This document shows, in pieces, positions 1 through 13,000 of a stretch of 40,333 nucleotides of DNA. Both the position numbers and the translations under genes were made by a program. Under the pieces are notes generated by a model. The model was given only the letters and a program-made list of their open reading frames with translations. It did no database searches and was not told the origin of the DNA. The stretch is from the NCBI RefSeq assembly GCF_000003605.2, contig NW_003122409.1, positions 1,141,542 to 1,181,874 on the forward strand, given 5' to 3'. Position 1 is the first letter of the stretch. Each line of letters starts with the position of its first letter. This DNA is from Saccoglossus kowalevskii. Its lineage: Eukaryota > Hemichordata > Enteropneusta > Harrimaniidae.

Positions 1-940
1 ACTCATTGACATAAATTATTCATGTAGACCACTCATTGTCATAAATTATTCGTGTTGTAGACAACTCCTTGACATTATTCATAGTGTATACCACTCATTG
101 TCATGAATTATTCATGATGTAGACCACTCCTTGACATGAATTATTCATGATGTAGACCACTCATTGTCATGAATTATTCATGATGTAGACCACTCCTTGA
201 CATGAATTATTCATGATGTAGACAACTGATTGACATGAATTATTCGTGATGTAGACCACTCATTGTCATGAAGTATTCATGATGTAGACCACTCATTGTC
301 ATGAATTATTCATGATGTAGACCACTCATTGACATGAATTATTCATGATGTAGACCACTCATTGTCATAAATTATTCATGATGTAGACCACTCCTTGGCA
401 TGAATTATTCATGATGTAGACCACTCATTGTCATGAATTATTCATGATCTAGACCACTCATTGTCAAGAAGTATTCATGATGTAGACAACTCCTTGACAA
501 GAATTATTCATGATGTAGACCACTCATTGACATAAATTATTCATGATGTAGACCACTCATTGACATAAATTATTCATGATGTAGACCACTCATTGTCATG
601 AATTATTCATGATATAGACAACTCCTTGACATGAATTATTCATGATGTAGACCACTCATTGTCATGAATTATTCGTGTTGTAGACAACTCCTTGACATTA
701 TTCATAGTGTAGACCACTCCTTGACATGAATTATTCATGATCCAGACCACTCATTGACATGAATTATTCACGATCTAGAACACTCCTTGATGTGAATTAT
801 TCATGATCTAGACCACTCCTTGACATGAATTATTCATGATCTAGAACACTCCTTGATGTGAATTACTCATGATCTAGAACACTCCTTGATGTGGATTACT
901 CATGATGTAGACCACTCCTTGATGTGGATTACTCAGGATG
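1..940. repeat. 33-bp minisatellite, about 28 copies, with a palindrome in each unit
   Basis: Head-to-tail units of 33 bp run from the first base to about 940. A typical unit starts at the A of ACTCATTGTC or ACTCCTTGAC, and successive starts such as 93 and 126 are 33 bp apart. Each standard unit holds the 17-bp palindrome TCATGAATTATTCATGA (8-bp arms around one central base). Two units (64-92 and about 687-715) share the same 4-bp deletion and the same preceding variant unit, so a block of the array was duplicated. The right end (about 780-940) is more diverged. The array lies in intron 14 of NUP107 and ends about 25 bp past the exon 14 splice donor. It continues beyond the left edge. Confidence 0.95.
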
Positions 941-964
941 TTTTTATTTACTGGCTTGGCTTAC

Positions 965-3900
965 CTCATTAGGATATGCTTGTAGTTCTTGGAATACAGT
1001 TTCTGGTGTTAAACTGAAACAGTAAAGGCAGGCACAGTAAATGTAATACAACTTATTTTTTTGGATGTGCAAAATGTAAACAAAGACTTAAAAAAAAGAT
1101 TATAACAAACTCACATACAATCTGGACACACACCAAATAATGCATAATATTTATTATACATTAGCTACAGTATATCATATATCACAGATACTTGAATTAC
1201 TAAGTTCTTATTATTTCAAGTTCAATGCGTAAAACAACTGTAAATTGCACTCATCACAAACAACTTATTTCCACGTTTGAAGCAAGATGGACATGACAGG
1301 GTTATGTCACTATTTATCTAATCATAATGGCATCATGGAAATCTAATGCAGTATTTATTGATATTAACCAGGACTTGTTTAAACAGGAGGGTCGTCACCT
1401 ACACATGTGCAGGAATTGAGTCCAAGTGATGATAACAACAAGCTAAAAACGCAAAGGCTCATGGATAGACACATGTTTGTAAACAATGACACACTATGGC
1501 CACCTGATGCATGCGCAGGTGACGACTCCCCCGTTTTAAATTACAACTTCTGAATCTTAAACAAGGTAAAAATGTATCCACCAAACCAAACGTTATACCC
1601 TAAAGGCAAATTCAATCATGATGTGGGAAGCTTACTTATTAGACAACACATAATTCATAGTATGATTTGAACATTCAATCACAAGCCTCAAGTAACTGCA
1701 TCCACTGGGTGATTTAACATTACTTACTTTTTAACCCAATAAGATGATGGTAGCGATTCCATAGATTTATTGTTAAAATACAGTCTTATTTCTTGTTCTA
1801 CTCTCATGTCTACCATAACTTTATAATAAGCCCAGAGTACATCATCCCACGTACTACACACTGGAAGTAACTAAGAATAACAGTTTAATTAGCTATGAAT
1901 ATACTGTAAAAAGGTTAATTATTCACTGGGTTTTAATTTTGCTTATTTCGCTGACTGGAAAATGCGCTAAATTAAAACCAAGTGAAAATGTAAAACTGAG
2001 CATAGAACACATTATCCAAATGATAAAACCGTGAATTTAAAACCCACTGAATATGCCTGAAATGCTAAATCAGTGAAATTTAAACCCAGTGAAAATTAGT
2101 CATTTTACAGTAAGCAACCTAATGGTCGTAATAGCTCCGCTGTCCTACAAGAACATTGTGGTAGCCAAGTTGAGCAATCTAAGTTACAAAAATATTTTCC
2201 GAAAATAGAGAATAAATGATATCGGCAAGAAATTAACAAATTTGACACTCAATGAGCAAATGAGCTTGTAGTTTTTATGAATAAGTTGAAAATAGCATTT
2301 TCCATTAAAATAGAGAATTGAAGATATCGTCATAAAATGTGACAGATATTCATAAACAATAACATGTTTCTATGAATTACTATTAAAATGGAATATATTA
2401 ATCTACTGCAGTGCAGTATAGCCCTAGAGTGTGGTCACTCAAACAGACAATACGAACACACTCAGACAATACGAACACACCCAATTTTTGAGGGTTTTAA
2501 ACTAATATCTGACCAAATTAGATCCAAATATAATGTCTGAAATGAATGCAATCATGGAGACTAGGAACTCTCACCTCTTTGAGATTGCCACTGAGCACAG
2601 CATAGATGGCTTTTTCATAGGAATGGAATTCATCTTCTTGTGACATTCTCCAACACACTGCCTTCCATATATCTCTGTGTGGGTTGCCTTCGATTGGCTT
2701 CAACTCACCACTCGCAGCAACTGAAGCAGAAGTGACATGAAGATTATAAATTAGTAGGGACAAGCAATTTCAAATATTTAATTATAATAACTCAAATCAC
2801 GCTTCCCACTTAACTAAAATAAAGTTATGCAACTTTGATATTAAATATATGTTGATATGTGATGAAGTTTCATGTTAGTCAGTTTGATTGTGTTTACAGA
2901 AATAGACGAGATTATGGCTTTATTCAAAAGTGCATGTAAAACATGCTTTGCAACTAAGCAATTATGAAAAACAGTCTGGGATAAAAACAAACCACTTTTT
3001 TCATTTCTTGAAATGCATAATTGTATAATCTTTTAATTCATGCAAGATCTTCATCATATTTGATTTTTGATTTTAATCTTTATTTAGAGAAGGTAGCCTG
3101 TAGCTATCTTTATAACTCGTCCAACTGAATGCCATATTCCCAACCCTGAATGTTGCGAGCCTCGGCATGATGTACTCTTTTTTTGTGGGGGGATTGCTGA
3201 GTATGCAGCTGACCATCGGAGTCAAACCAGCAATTTCTCGGATGCTGGGCAGATATGCTAACCATTAAGCCACATATCAGGTTGTTACATGGCTGAATAA
3301 AGACTTCATTAACTCCTTCTTGGATCAGATATAAATTAAATATACCTTCTTCAATATTAGGATCGTGGTACATTTTCCATCCTTCCAGCGTGGCAGCTCT
3401 CCATGCCTGCCCACATTTCCTGCACAGTCTCTGTGCCTCATCCAACTGACCAGCACGGATATATGCAAACATATAACGCAACAGGCGAATTTCATCTTCC
3501 TGAATAAAGAAAAAATAAGTAAAATGTTAGAAACAGTTGGTCAAAAAAAAATATACTATTTGACCTATGACACAAGAAGTATGTTTGGTAAATCATCTCC
3601 TCCAACATTTACACTGGTGAGAATGTGAAAGATTCAGGAATTTAATTTAAAATTACCTTATCTAAATCAGCTAATGGTTTCTTTTGTCTGATGGGTGCAT
3701 CTGGATCCATAGAAGATACTATAGCTCTGTCTGGTATGCCTGGAATGCCACGCTGCTGCTGTTGTAGACTATGAAGGGTGTTCTCCCTGTCAATTACAAT
3801 GCATTATGGGCAAGTGACTTCAACACTGAGATATTGACACACAAACACACACATTTTCAGTAAGACCTTGCCATGCCCAGTACAGTGGCAGGAAGTATTG

Positions 3901-6900
3901 AAATGTTTTTATACAATTTTTCCTCGGTGATTATCATCTGCCAAATATGCCAATTTTCAATTTTATATCCACTATCGAATACCTTTTAAAACATCAAAAT
4001 AATTTTCCAGTTTAAAATTTTCAATAACAAAGCAACTAATTGTTTTATACTCATTGTCAAGTGTATAGAAGGGGGGGGTTGAGTTGGGGGGGGGGGGTTT
4101 CAGGTGATCTTACATAAAGACCTTATAGAGGACTTACCATGAAACAGTCTGTGAATAAAATTCTACGTTGTCATAGTAATCCTGTAATTGGTCAGATGCG
4201 TTGCGTTCCAACCAATCAATGACTACTTGATTTTGGCGTGTGTAAGAATCTTTAGTGAACAATGAATCCATGATTTGTTTCTCACTAAGGCGCTTACTCT
4301 AAAAATCACAAAAATAAAACAAAAACATATAATTATGTATTTTACATTATAAATTACCACCTACTGTATTTGCTCGATTAGAAATGCATTTTTAAGTGAG
4401 GCACATGTGATCTCCATACAATTTGGTAACACTTTCAAGCAGCAATTTGGAAAATTCATTACTTTATTTGTTTCATCAGAAGCGCATCGGCAATAGGAAA
4501 ACATATAAACCAATAATCACATTTATTGCATACTAATATATTATAATATTTATTTGCTCATAGAAACATCTCTGTAAATTTTATAATTATATGAGCTAGT
4601 AATTGAGCAAATAAAGGAACAGTTGCATGATTATTCGGTATCAAATTTAACGTCGAAAAACGATGCAGGGCCTATGGAGAGCAACAAAGTAGTGGTGATA
4701 CAAAGTAATACTGTATCGTCTGATAATGTATGGATATGATGTAATACAATGTCCAAATATGGGCAATTGTATTATTGTGTATTGTAGTGGTGTTTCATCG
4801 CTTCCACATTTCTTAATTTTGGGCAAGGCATGTTACTTGAGCAGGAATTCATTCATTCAAATCAATATAAAAATGTCATTCTGTAATAAAAGACTATAAA
4901 TTAAGTTTGCATAACAGTGTCAAGAATTACCAAGTCATCTGTGATAAGAGTATCATCATCCATGTCATCATCTGTCTGTAATCTGTCTTGATACAGACCA
5001 CCAAGTAGACGCCATGTATTCCTCTCTTGTGTCAACATATTCTGTACTTCCTGAGTACGGGAAAACCTATAGATAGGACAGATTAAAATTTTTACAGACG
5101 AAGTGATATTTAAAAAAAAAAATATCTTCTGTATTTGGTGAAAATTCTATTTTCATTACCTGCATTTGTTCTATTAAAAGCACATCTCTAATAGACACAC
5201 ATACAACCAAAAATTGTATAACCAGAACCATTAAAAAATTACTTAATTTGACCAATACATGTACCTCGGTAATTTAGATAAGCACAAATATGGTAATCTA
5301 TATTTCTGTGATACTTACTTATTTTGACCAGGTGTTGATTTTCTAATCAGTTTCTCTAACAAAACAATTTGATCTGCACAGATTTTTTCATAATCTGACA
5401 CAAGATCAAAAACTTCATTAGCAGACGGATGTCCCCGAAAACTGTCTAGAAACTCATGGAAAAGACACGTTGTTGCTAAAACAAAGAATAAAGACAAAAA
5501 CAAAATCAGTGTGATACGAAATTTAGACACTTTGTGATATTGCCTGGGTGCCGGGGGACCCTAAATCAAAATGAAATTCCCCTAAATAAGTTTTGACAGT
5601 TTATTGACTGCTAAGAAGGTCTTCAAGGAAAAAAATCAAAATTTTATGTTACTATGTAGGTGACTTGAAACATGAACAAAAATGTTGTGGCCTCAGATCT
5701 CCTACACTTGTACACTCATTTCATATATAAAATGTTTTTCATTATAATATCAATGTATGATTTTTTGTTATTTTAATGACGCGACAGTGAATTAGCATAA
5801 CACGTGGCATTGCCGAACGTTTCTGTGCATCACTAGCATGTCATATTGGCTTAGAGAGCACACATACAAATAAAATGTTGAACATCACATAGCGAAATGT
5901 TACATGCAAAGGTTCAATGCAATTACCTGCAGTCCCAGGATCATCCTCCATGAGTAAACTTGACGTAAGCGTGTTGTCATCAATCTCTTTTCCTGGCGTG
6001 TCAGGAATAAGACCAAAGAAGGATTTATGTGGTGTAGAACCCTTAAATGACATAAAACCAGTCTGATCTAATCCAGTCTAGAATAAATAAAATAAAATAC
6101 TGGTATCGATAGTATGTTTTGCAATCCAAAAGTTCAACTGTGGTTTAAACAATATGAAAGAAGGCTTTTTTTAGTGGATTTCAGCATCATGCATTGTGTT
6201 CTAGTATATATGTATATGTACCGAATATGTAATATAGTATAGTATAATATATTTTATTTGGCACGAAATAATGCATTGAATTACATTATCTATGGTCAAT
6301 AAACATACAAAAAAAAACAACAACAATAAACATCAATAACAAATAAAACAATAAGTAAGCAAAGAAATATAAAATATGTATATGCATCATTAAAAGGTTA
6401 TCCCATATATATGTATAAATTTAGTATGAATGCAATCAGTCAGACATGTTGGATAAAACTTTGAAACCTTTTAATTGAGACCCAGTTTATTTCCGGACAT
6501 TTTTACTAATAAAATTGCCACAAATCTGCCATTTTGAATGACTATATTAACATGGTGTATGTGTACTAAAATACATCATGTATGTGTGTAATTTAACCAT
6601 GAATATTCCAGGCATGTCCGATATGTACGTCTGGATGATATGTATACACAAAGAGTTCAGTCTACATTTGTAAGTCACAACTACCGTAGTTCAGTAGTCT
6701 TTAATTCAGCTAATATTTGTTTATTTTACTCACCATAGTAACTGACAGATTAGCAGTAGCTGATCCTGGTGTCCTTAGCAACGATCTGTTACTAGGTGTC
6801 ATACCAATAGTAGCTGATACATCAAACTGTGAGGATGGAGCCACTGACTTGGGGGTATCTACAAAATAAAAGGTATTTCAAATCTTTCATGGCACATAAC

Positions 6901-9697
6901 GAAACACCAAATGTTTTTCATGACAAACCAACTTGTTGAGCCACTTAGCAGACTGCAAGATAATAACTTGTGAAATATCAAGACTTATTTCGCAATCATT
7001 CACTTATAAATCACGACTTGTAATTCTTTTTTTTTGGTGTTATTATTACTTGTAACCAAATCAAAAAATAATTTATTTTTTGGTGACTGGCGAAGGGTTA
7101 GCAGGGACGAGATTTTACGTAGATTACTTACATGTACTATGTCTCAGCTGTCTGACTGGTGTCTTAGAAGTCCGCAAGAGACTACTTCCAGACGTGGCAT
7201 TTCCAGCTGTCGCTTGATTCAACAAACCAAGTGCTAGACATTAACATCAAGGTTTTGTTCAACTATGCATAAGTATAGTACACAACAACAGTTCGGACCA
7301 AGTCGGGACATGCTGAAATGTGTATGTGTCGAAAAACAACTTTGTCCCAATATAGAGTCGGGACTGAATTTCAGCATGTGCCAAGATTTGCTGGCTTAAC
7401 ACTTGGTACAAACTGAAATCACTGTGTTGGTGCTGAATTTAACAGATCATATACTGATTCATAATAGTATGACGATGGAAGGAAGTTCCAGCAAATGAAT
7501 ATGATTTCAATAAAATAATTATTATTATCATCAAATGCATTTATATAGTACCAACATCAGCAAAACCTTTATTAAATCTACAATAGTTAGTGACGATGTT
7601 AGGGACGACGTCAACAGATCGATGTCGGATAAAAAACTTATTTCCTTTAGTTTGGGGGTGGGGGGTTTTGACCTCAAAAAGTTTCCATCCTACAAAAATG
7701 ATTTTATTTTTTAATGAAGTCAAAACAATCTTGGAGTATTTGTATTTTTTTTTTCTATCCAATCATGACAGAAATAACTGAAAAAGGAAAAAAAACACAG
7801 AAAAATGGTTTAGTTCGAGTGTAAATATGTGCGTCAAATCTTTTTACACACACCCGACAACCAACTGCTATGCCATACTAATGTCCGATTATCAATTTGT
7901 ATTTAATGGTGAATGTAGTCTGACGCCATGACCAATATTTATCAATTAAGTTTCAGTGGGGGTAGGGGGGTTTGGAAAAAAACTAAAGGAATTAAGTTTT
8001 TTATCCGACATCGATCTTTTGACGTCGTCCCTTATCTATCTCAGTTTGAACCAATCACAGCTATTTAAAGGATACTTCTTTGTACATTGACACTTCTCTT
8101 CAAAGCTCTGCTTTGCGTTTCTTCCCTTGGTATTGGCGACTCATCAAACACACCATGCATTGGTCTAAATACAATACAAAAATAAATGGTAAAATAAGCA
8201 CAAATCAAAAAAATCTTTAAAAATGTGTGGTGTTTCAGTTTAACTATACTTCCAAAATGTGGGTCAAAAACAAATCCCTAATCCCTGCAGGAGTATTACA
8301 TCATACCTAGAGAATAATAAAATCATAACAAATAATCAATTCAGTTTCAGAAACGTTTGTCCTACAACTGACAACTTGTGTCTTCTCAAAACAATCAATA
8401 CTCATACCACAATGGTACCTGATTCTGTTAGTTCCAAGAAACTTTATGCTTAATTTGTAGATCTGACCCGAAAGATTTACCAAACATATTTGATAAAATT
8501 AATTGTAGTTCTCCCACCTTCCAAGAAATTAAAGTTAACTGTCTACTACAGTATATGAGGATGACATTGTAATTATTTCTGAGACAAAACAAGAATAAAA
8601 AACAGCCTGGAATGCCTATTTTTTAGCATCATGTCCTTTCTATATAGACCAAAGAAAACTATTATTTGAAAAAGTGATGAAGAGCATTTCCAATTTAGTG
8701 ACTTATCAACTCAAAATAAAAGTGGAATGATAATAAAGTTATGTGATGATTGATGTCTGATGCAAAATGATAAAACAAGCTCTATAAAGTCATTTTGATC
8801 AGCGGATCACACAAATCTTGAATTCTGATCAACTTGTACATGAACATGCTACATGTACATCGTTCTATGATCAGTTCTATTTTTATTAATTCAATAAACT
8901 ACTCGACTGAGCTTTCTCGCCAGGCATCGCATGCTACATATTAGTTTACATTTTGTGATGATAGGATTTATATGGAACAGGACATGTAAAGTATCCCTAC
9001 CACAGTCCCTCAAGGTTCAGTGTTACCTTTTTTCTCTATGTCTTTCCATCTCCTTCATTACCCGGGTATTGTATACTTCTTGACGAATATTAGGATTAGT
9101 TGGCTACAAGACATAAATAGTTATAAACGTGGTGAAATAATAGTATTCAATACACAAAGTATAACTATCCCACCCCGCTAATCCTAACTATAATCCTATC
9201 CCTCCCTATATCGATCACCCCCCATTTTTTACTAGTAACTATTAGGTTATCTTGATAGTTATTCAGAAGGGCACATACAATTGAAGTAGGGGACTGAAAA
9301 GTTAGGGATTGAGTTAGGTTAAGGGGTAGAAAGGTAAGTATTTACCTTAATTCTCAGACTAATTAGTAGTCTAAGCTTTATTGGTAATGTACATACTCAG
9401 ACCAGGGAGCTGTAATGAGAGCTCCCTGCTCAGACAGAGCATGTATCTTTTTTTATCTCCATGGACAGAGTAAATATTATCATGCATGCAGTGAAGTCTT
9501 ACGGAAATCTCTCATGCAAACCACGAAACTTAAGATGGAATAAAGTGCCATGATGGAATTTAAATGGTGCTCTTGTTTACCTGCCAGAACGAGCTGCGCG
9601 CGGAGTCCCCCGGACTGACAAACGCTAGAGATCGTCGGCTTTCTAAAGTTTTTCCTCGAAGTGATTCTTCGCCGATTCCCGCCATGGGCGCCGCCAT
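965..9697 (-). CDS. NUP107: Nuclear pore complex protein Nup107, N-terminal part (14 coding exons, C-terminus outside window)
   Basis: This is a Y-complex (Nup107-160) alpha-solenoid nucleoporin that builds the nuclear pore scaffold. Exons on the minus strand, 5' to 3': 9697-9581, 9103-9027, 8164-8076, 7233-7132, 6858-6734, 6077-5927, 5475-5319, 5066-4931, 4298-4138, 3786-3657, 3499-3346, 2720-2575, 1870-1728, 1013-965. All have GT/AG borders and phases join without a stop, giving 579 codons. Recognition rests on blocks close to vertebrate Nup107: EDDPG in exon 6, STPG in exon 7, VVIDWLE in exon 9, [10 protein letters not shown] in exon 10, [19 protein letters not shown] in exon 11, [10 protein letters not shown] and [10 protein letters not shown] in exon 12, LPVCSTW in exon 13. 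The start at 9697 has a good context (A at -3, G at +4), with an in-frame second ATG at 9685. Exon 2 is the least conserved. The exon 13 donor was chosen at GTAAGT because it keeps phase with exon 14. The C-terminal part that contacts Nup133 lies left of the window. Confidence 0.93.
2120..2345 (-). repeat. Dispersed repeat copy, same family as 14811-15345
   Basis: Read on the minus strand, this intron stretch has the same blocks as the repeat at 14.8 kb: a TGAYGATATCTTCAATTCTCTA-like run, AAAAACTACAAGC, and a terminal AGCGGAGCT (AGCTCCGCT on the plus strand at 2132-2140). It lies in NUP107 intron 12, between the exons at 2575-2720 and 1728-1870. The 5' hairpin of the family is not seen here. 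It is non-coding. Confidence 0.6.
3176..3300 (-). mobile_element. tRNA-derived SINE in NUP107 intron 11
   Basis: On the minus strand an A-box-like TGGCTTAATGG (plus 3262-3272) is followed 33 nt later by a B-box-like GGTTTGACTCC (plus 3218-3228). This is the spacing of an internal RNA polymerase III promoter. Downstream lie a C-run and a short A-rich tail (plus 3178-3188). A tRNA head with an A-rich tail inside an intron fits a SINE better than a functional tRNA gene, because I could not fold a clean acceptor stem. Boundaries are approximate. Confidence 0.6.
7602..8031. mobile_element. PIF/Harbinger-like MITE with about 50-bp terminal inverted repeats
   Basis: The left end (from 7602, GGGACGACGTC...) and the right end (to 8031, ...GACGTCGTCCC) are inverted copies over about 50 bp, including GATCGATGTCGGATAAAAAA. 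The ends are flanked by TTA on both sides (7599-7601 and 8032-8034), a 3-bp target duplication of the TWA type typical of PIF/Harbinger elements. The 430-bp element has no transposase gene. It lies in NUP107 intron 3. The superfamily assignment is inferred from the TSD only. Confidence 0.8.
8259..9030 (+). pseudogene. Degraded LINE reverse-transcriptase fragment
   Basis: Translated in shifting frames, this stretch keeps scattered non-LTR reverse-transcriptase signatures: a block around 8320-8400 reading like 'NNQFSFR...[11 protein letters not shown]', then 'FVDL' near 8450, and 'VPQGSVL' at about 9006-9026. These appear in the order found in LINE RT domains, but stops and frameshifts separate them, so it is dead. 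It sits antisense to NUP107 in intron 2, and its right end touches the splice donor of NUP107 exon 2. Confidence 0.6.
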
Positions 9698-10000
9698 TTT
9701 CTTGTCACCTCGACCCGAAAGATGATATTTGGAATATATATTGAACTATTTAGTAATTGAACATTATCATTGTGTTATTATTATTATTTTATATATACCT
9801 ATTTCTGTTATTAATTACACATACATGGCTATTAGCCAGCAATAACAATGTCTCAATATCACTGCGTTGTGTTTGAACCGAACGAGGCTAGCGGAACTAG
9901 TTCCGGTTCATTTGATCTGCCGTTTTTTGTGTGTTTTTGTTTTCGTTATTTTGTGTTACGGAATAATCCAGCAGCGGATATCAGATTGTGTCACAGTAAC
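9698..10000. promoter_or_regulatory. Putative bidirectional promoter between NUP107 and POLL
   Basis: The divergent start codons of NUP107 (9697, minus) and POLL (10001, plus) are 303 bp apart with no other gene between. The NUP107 side is comparatively GC-rich with several CpGs (9590-9720), while the centre is AT-rich with a TATATATA stretch near 9790. One spacer must therefore carry both 5' UTRs and both promoters. An in-frame upstream ATG at 9848 could extend POLL by 51 codons, but that peptide is low-complexity and resembles no known polymerase N-terminus, so I treat it as 5' UTR. Confidence 0.6.
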
Positions 10001-13000
10001 ATGGATGTAAAAACATCTCGTGTATCGTCAAAGAAACGCGATTCTGTCGAAGATGCGTTCGGACTTCCAGCTTCAAAGAGAAAGAAAACAGCTGACGTTT
10101 CGAAATGTAAACAAACAGAAGCCCAGTCGCCGGCAGATAAATTTATGAAAGACGTGAATATCTTTATTCTCCAAGCGGGTCTTGGAAAAATGCGAGCGAA
10201 CATTCTGTCTAAGCAGTTCACAAAATATGGCGGCACAATACACGAACAGATTCTTGATGAAACCACGCATGTTGTTGTAGACGAAAAAATGGAAATTGAT
10301 AGATTTTGTCGAATTTTGAAACTGGACACGCCCCCGACTCATCTCAAAATTGTCAAAGGGAACTGGTTGAGTAATTGCTTTGCTGAAGAAAAATTAGTGG
10401 ACACTTGTGACTTTGAACTTGATGTAAACACTGACGCCAAACTGGAAAAGGATGAAAGGCAATCCAAAGAAAAATTACCTGCAGATGTAACAAGGGGAAT
10501 AAATGAACAACCTGGAGGACACAGCAAAAGTGATGTTGTTGTTGCTGATGAAATTCATCCATGCTCCAGTAAGACAGATTCATCTTATCACACAGAAGCT
10601 AAGTCAAATCAAAGTAAAGGCTATGACAGCGAGGACAGTGCCTATGAACCCAGTGATGATGAGGACTATCTTTCTAGTTTCACTGATGGTCCCACATCAG
10701 GTACAAGCTCAGCAACATCAACGCCAAATACATCACCTCAAAAATTACCAGTGAGTATGGAACATTCATAAATGAAAATGATTTTTCTGGAAAAAATACA
10801 ACTCTTTCATGTACAGTTCATGTACATGCCTACAATGCTAAACCATGGGGTGGGATATAATCATGATATTGAAATTTATTTAATGAAATAAAAAAAGTTA
10901 CAAAATCCTAGATTAACCCCCCCCCCCCCCAGTGAAAACTGTGAACTTAAATCAGCGGCATATTTCATAGGTAGGCTTTAAGACTAAAAGCAAAAACTTA
11001 TTAAGAACTGTTTATTTGTTTCCTTTCATTTGAATAAATATGATTAATTTTGTAACTTTTATGATTAATTCTTATCAGACTGGGATTTCAGCCATTAACA
11101 CTAATTTAGAGTGTGCACTAAAATTTGTGTAAGGTGAGATTTTGTTTTTGTAAAAGCCTGTAATTCAGATGTCATGTGTTCTTTTCTTAGAAAGGTAATT
11201 GGGTATGTGCCAAGCCTGTATCAAATCTGGGAACCAATCACAACAAACATATCACAGATAAACTACAGGTGAGTGATTTTACGATCAGTATATTAGGGTT
11301 TTTTCTGGAAAAAAACTGCAAGAGGGAGCACTGCAATTCAGCGGCGCCACCAAGTGGGGGAGATAGTGTGGAGTTTTTGATAATTCTAAGGTAAAATGGA
11401 GCATTCTTTGGCTTCCTTGGGGCCAAAATTACTATCAGACAGGTCACAGTTGGAGACTTTGGCCACATGTGATCCCAGGTCATTCAGAATTTTATGGTTG
11501 CCAGAAGATCTGCTCCCCAGGGAGCTTGGCCATGGCATGAGGGCGCTGCGCCCCTGTTCCCTTGTTTAAAAAAATTCCTGGTATATAAACCAATAAGTTG
11601 AAGCATGAATGTTTTTATAACCATCACATAACAATAATTTATCAAAATTGTACCACTGATGATTGTTTATTTTAGCTGGAATTAATTTTCACTGAAAAGA
11701 CTTTTTGGTTGTTTTGTATTATTTTCACTGATTTTTGATGAGTTGAATGTAAAATATGGGAAAACCTTTTATTAGTAATTTCCATAAAAAAACATCCAAG
11801 CATTTATGAAATTCACTGTACCATTTTGGTGTGTTTTATTATTCATTTTAAATTACCATACAATCTTTACAGATTCTGATGCAAACATACAAGAATACTA
11901 AGGATCAATGGAGAGCTTTGGGATATAGTAAAGCCATCAGTGCTCTTAAAAATTACCACAAAGCAATAACAACCTGGGAGGTACTCTGCATTTATTTATT
12001 TCATAGTCTATAACTGGTAGCTGTTTATTAATTCATTGTTTTTAAGGATTATGCTGAACTTGATAGAGTAAGTTTTCAGATAAAATTCATCTCAACCATT
12101 AAATTTTTCATGCCAACATTATTTATTTTTTCAGGAAGCTAATAGTATTCCTGGTATTGGTAAAAAAATGGCAGATAAAGTTTGGGAAATTATTGAAAGT
12201 GGTCATCTAAGAAAGATTGATTATGTGTGTCAAGGAGAAGAAGTTAAAGCCATTAATTTATTTACTAAGATTCATGGTGTGGGCCCAACTATAGCTCAAG
12301 AATTGTACCAACAGGTATGTTTGTGCTGCCATAAAATCAACACAGGCAACATGCTAATATGCTACCTAATTTACTCGTACTGTCAAATGTATATGAGAAA
12401 CTGCAGTTTCTATTAAAATGCTGCAATGCAACAGAGGGGATGTGGCTTCTGTTAAAGCATCTACACATATGAGAAATGGTGAATTTTTGGTTTTCAACTT
12501 TTCAAAACAAATGGGTACAGCTTCTATTAGGGATGCGGTTTCTAATATAGATTTTATGGTAATTTTTAATTTTTTCCAGGGTTTTAGAACAATAGATGAT
12601 GTCAGGGAGAAAGCAAAGTTGAACAGACAACAAAAGATCGGAATTAAACATTTTGATGACTTTCTTGATAGAATGTCACGAGAAGAAGCTGGAGAAATTG
12701 AAAAAGTTGTGAGTTTGACTATCTTTAAATGCACATAACATGCTTGCTTCACAGGTTGGAGGTTTTGATCCCCTCAGCTGACTGTTCACTCACCGGTATA
12801 ATTGCAGTACATTCTGCCTTAATCACCAAACTTGTGGAATTATGTTTGACAGATGGCCTTTTATTGGATGGGGACAATAAAATATGTGGGCCCCATATAC
12901 TATTCCTGTGCAAGTAAAAATACTGAGCCAGGTTCATCATAATGATTGAGTGATCTCAGTGGGATGATCAGTCTTGGTGAGGAATGAGGTTTCCAGATAT

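Noticed and set aside
1-940. CRISPR-like array
   Set aside because: The units are directly adjacent with no unique spacers, and the surrounding genes are eukaryotic; this is a minisatellite.
3218-3272. tRNA gene in NUP107 intron 11
   Set aside because: A and B boxes are present, but I could not form a convincing acceptor stem, and an A-rich tail follows. A tRNA-derived SINE fits better.
7034-7240. Plus-strand open frame of 67 codons
   Set aside because: It is the antisense shadow of NUP107 exon 4 (7132-7233).
9848-10000. Possible 51-residue N-terminal extension of POLL from an upstream in-frame ATG
   Set aside because: The extension is low-complexity and hydrophobic, whereas the ATG at 10001 has a good context and gives the basic N-terminus expected before the BRCT domain. 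It would also crowd the NUP107 promoter.
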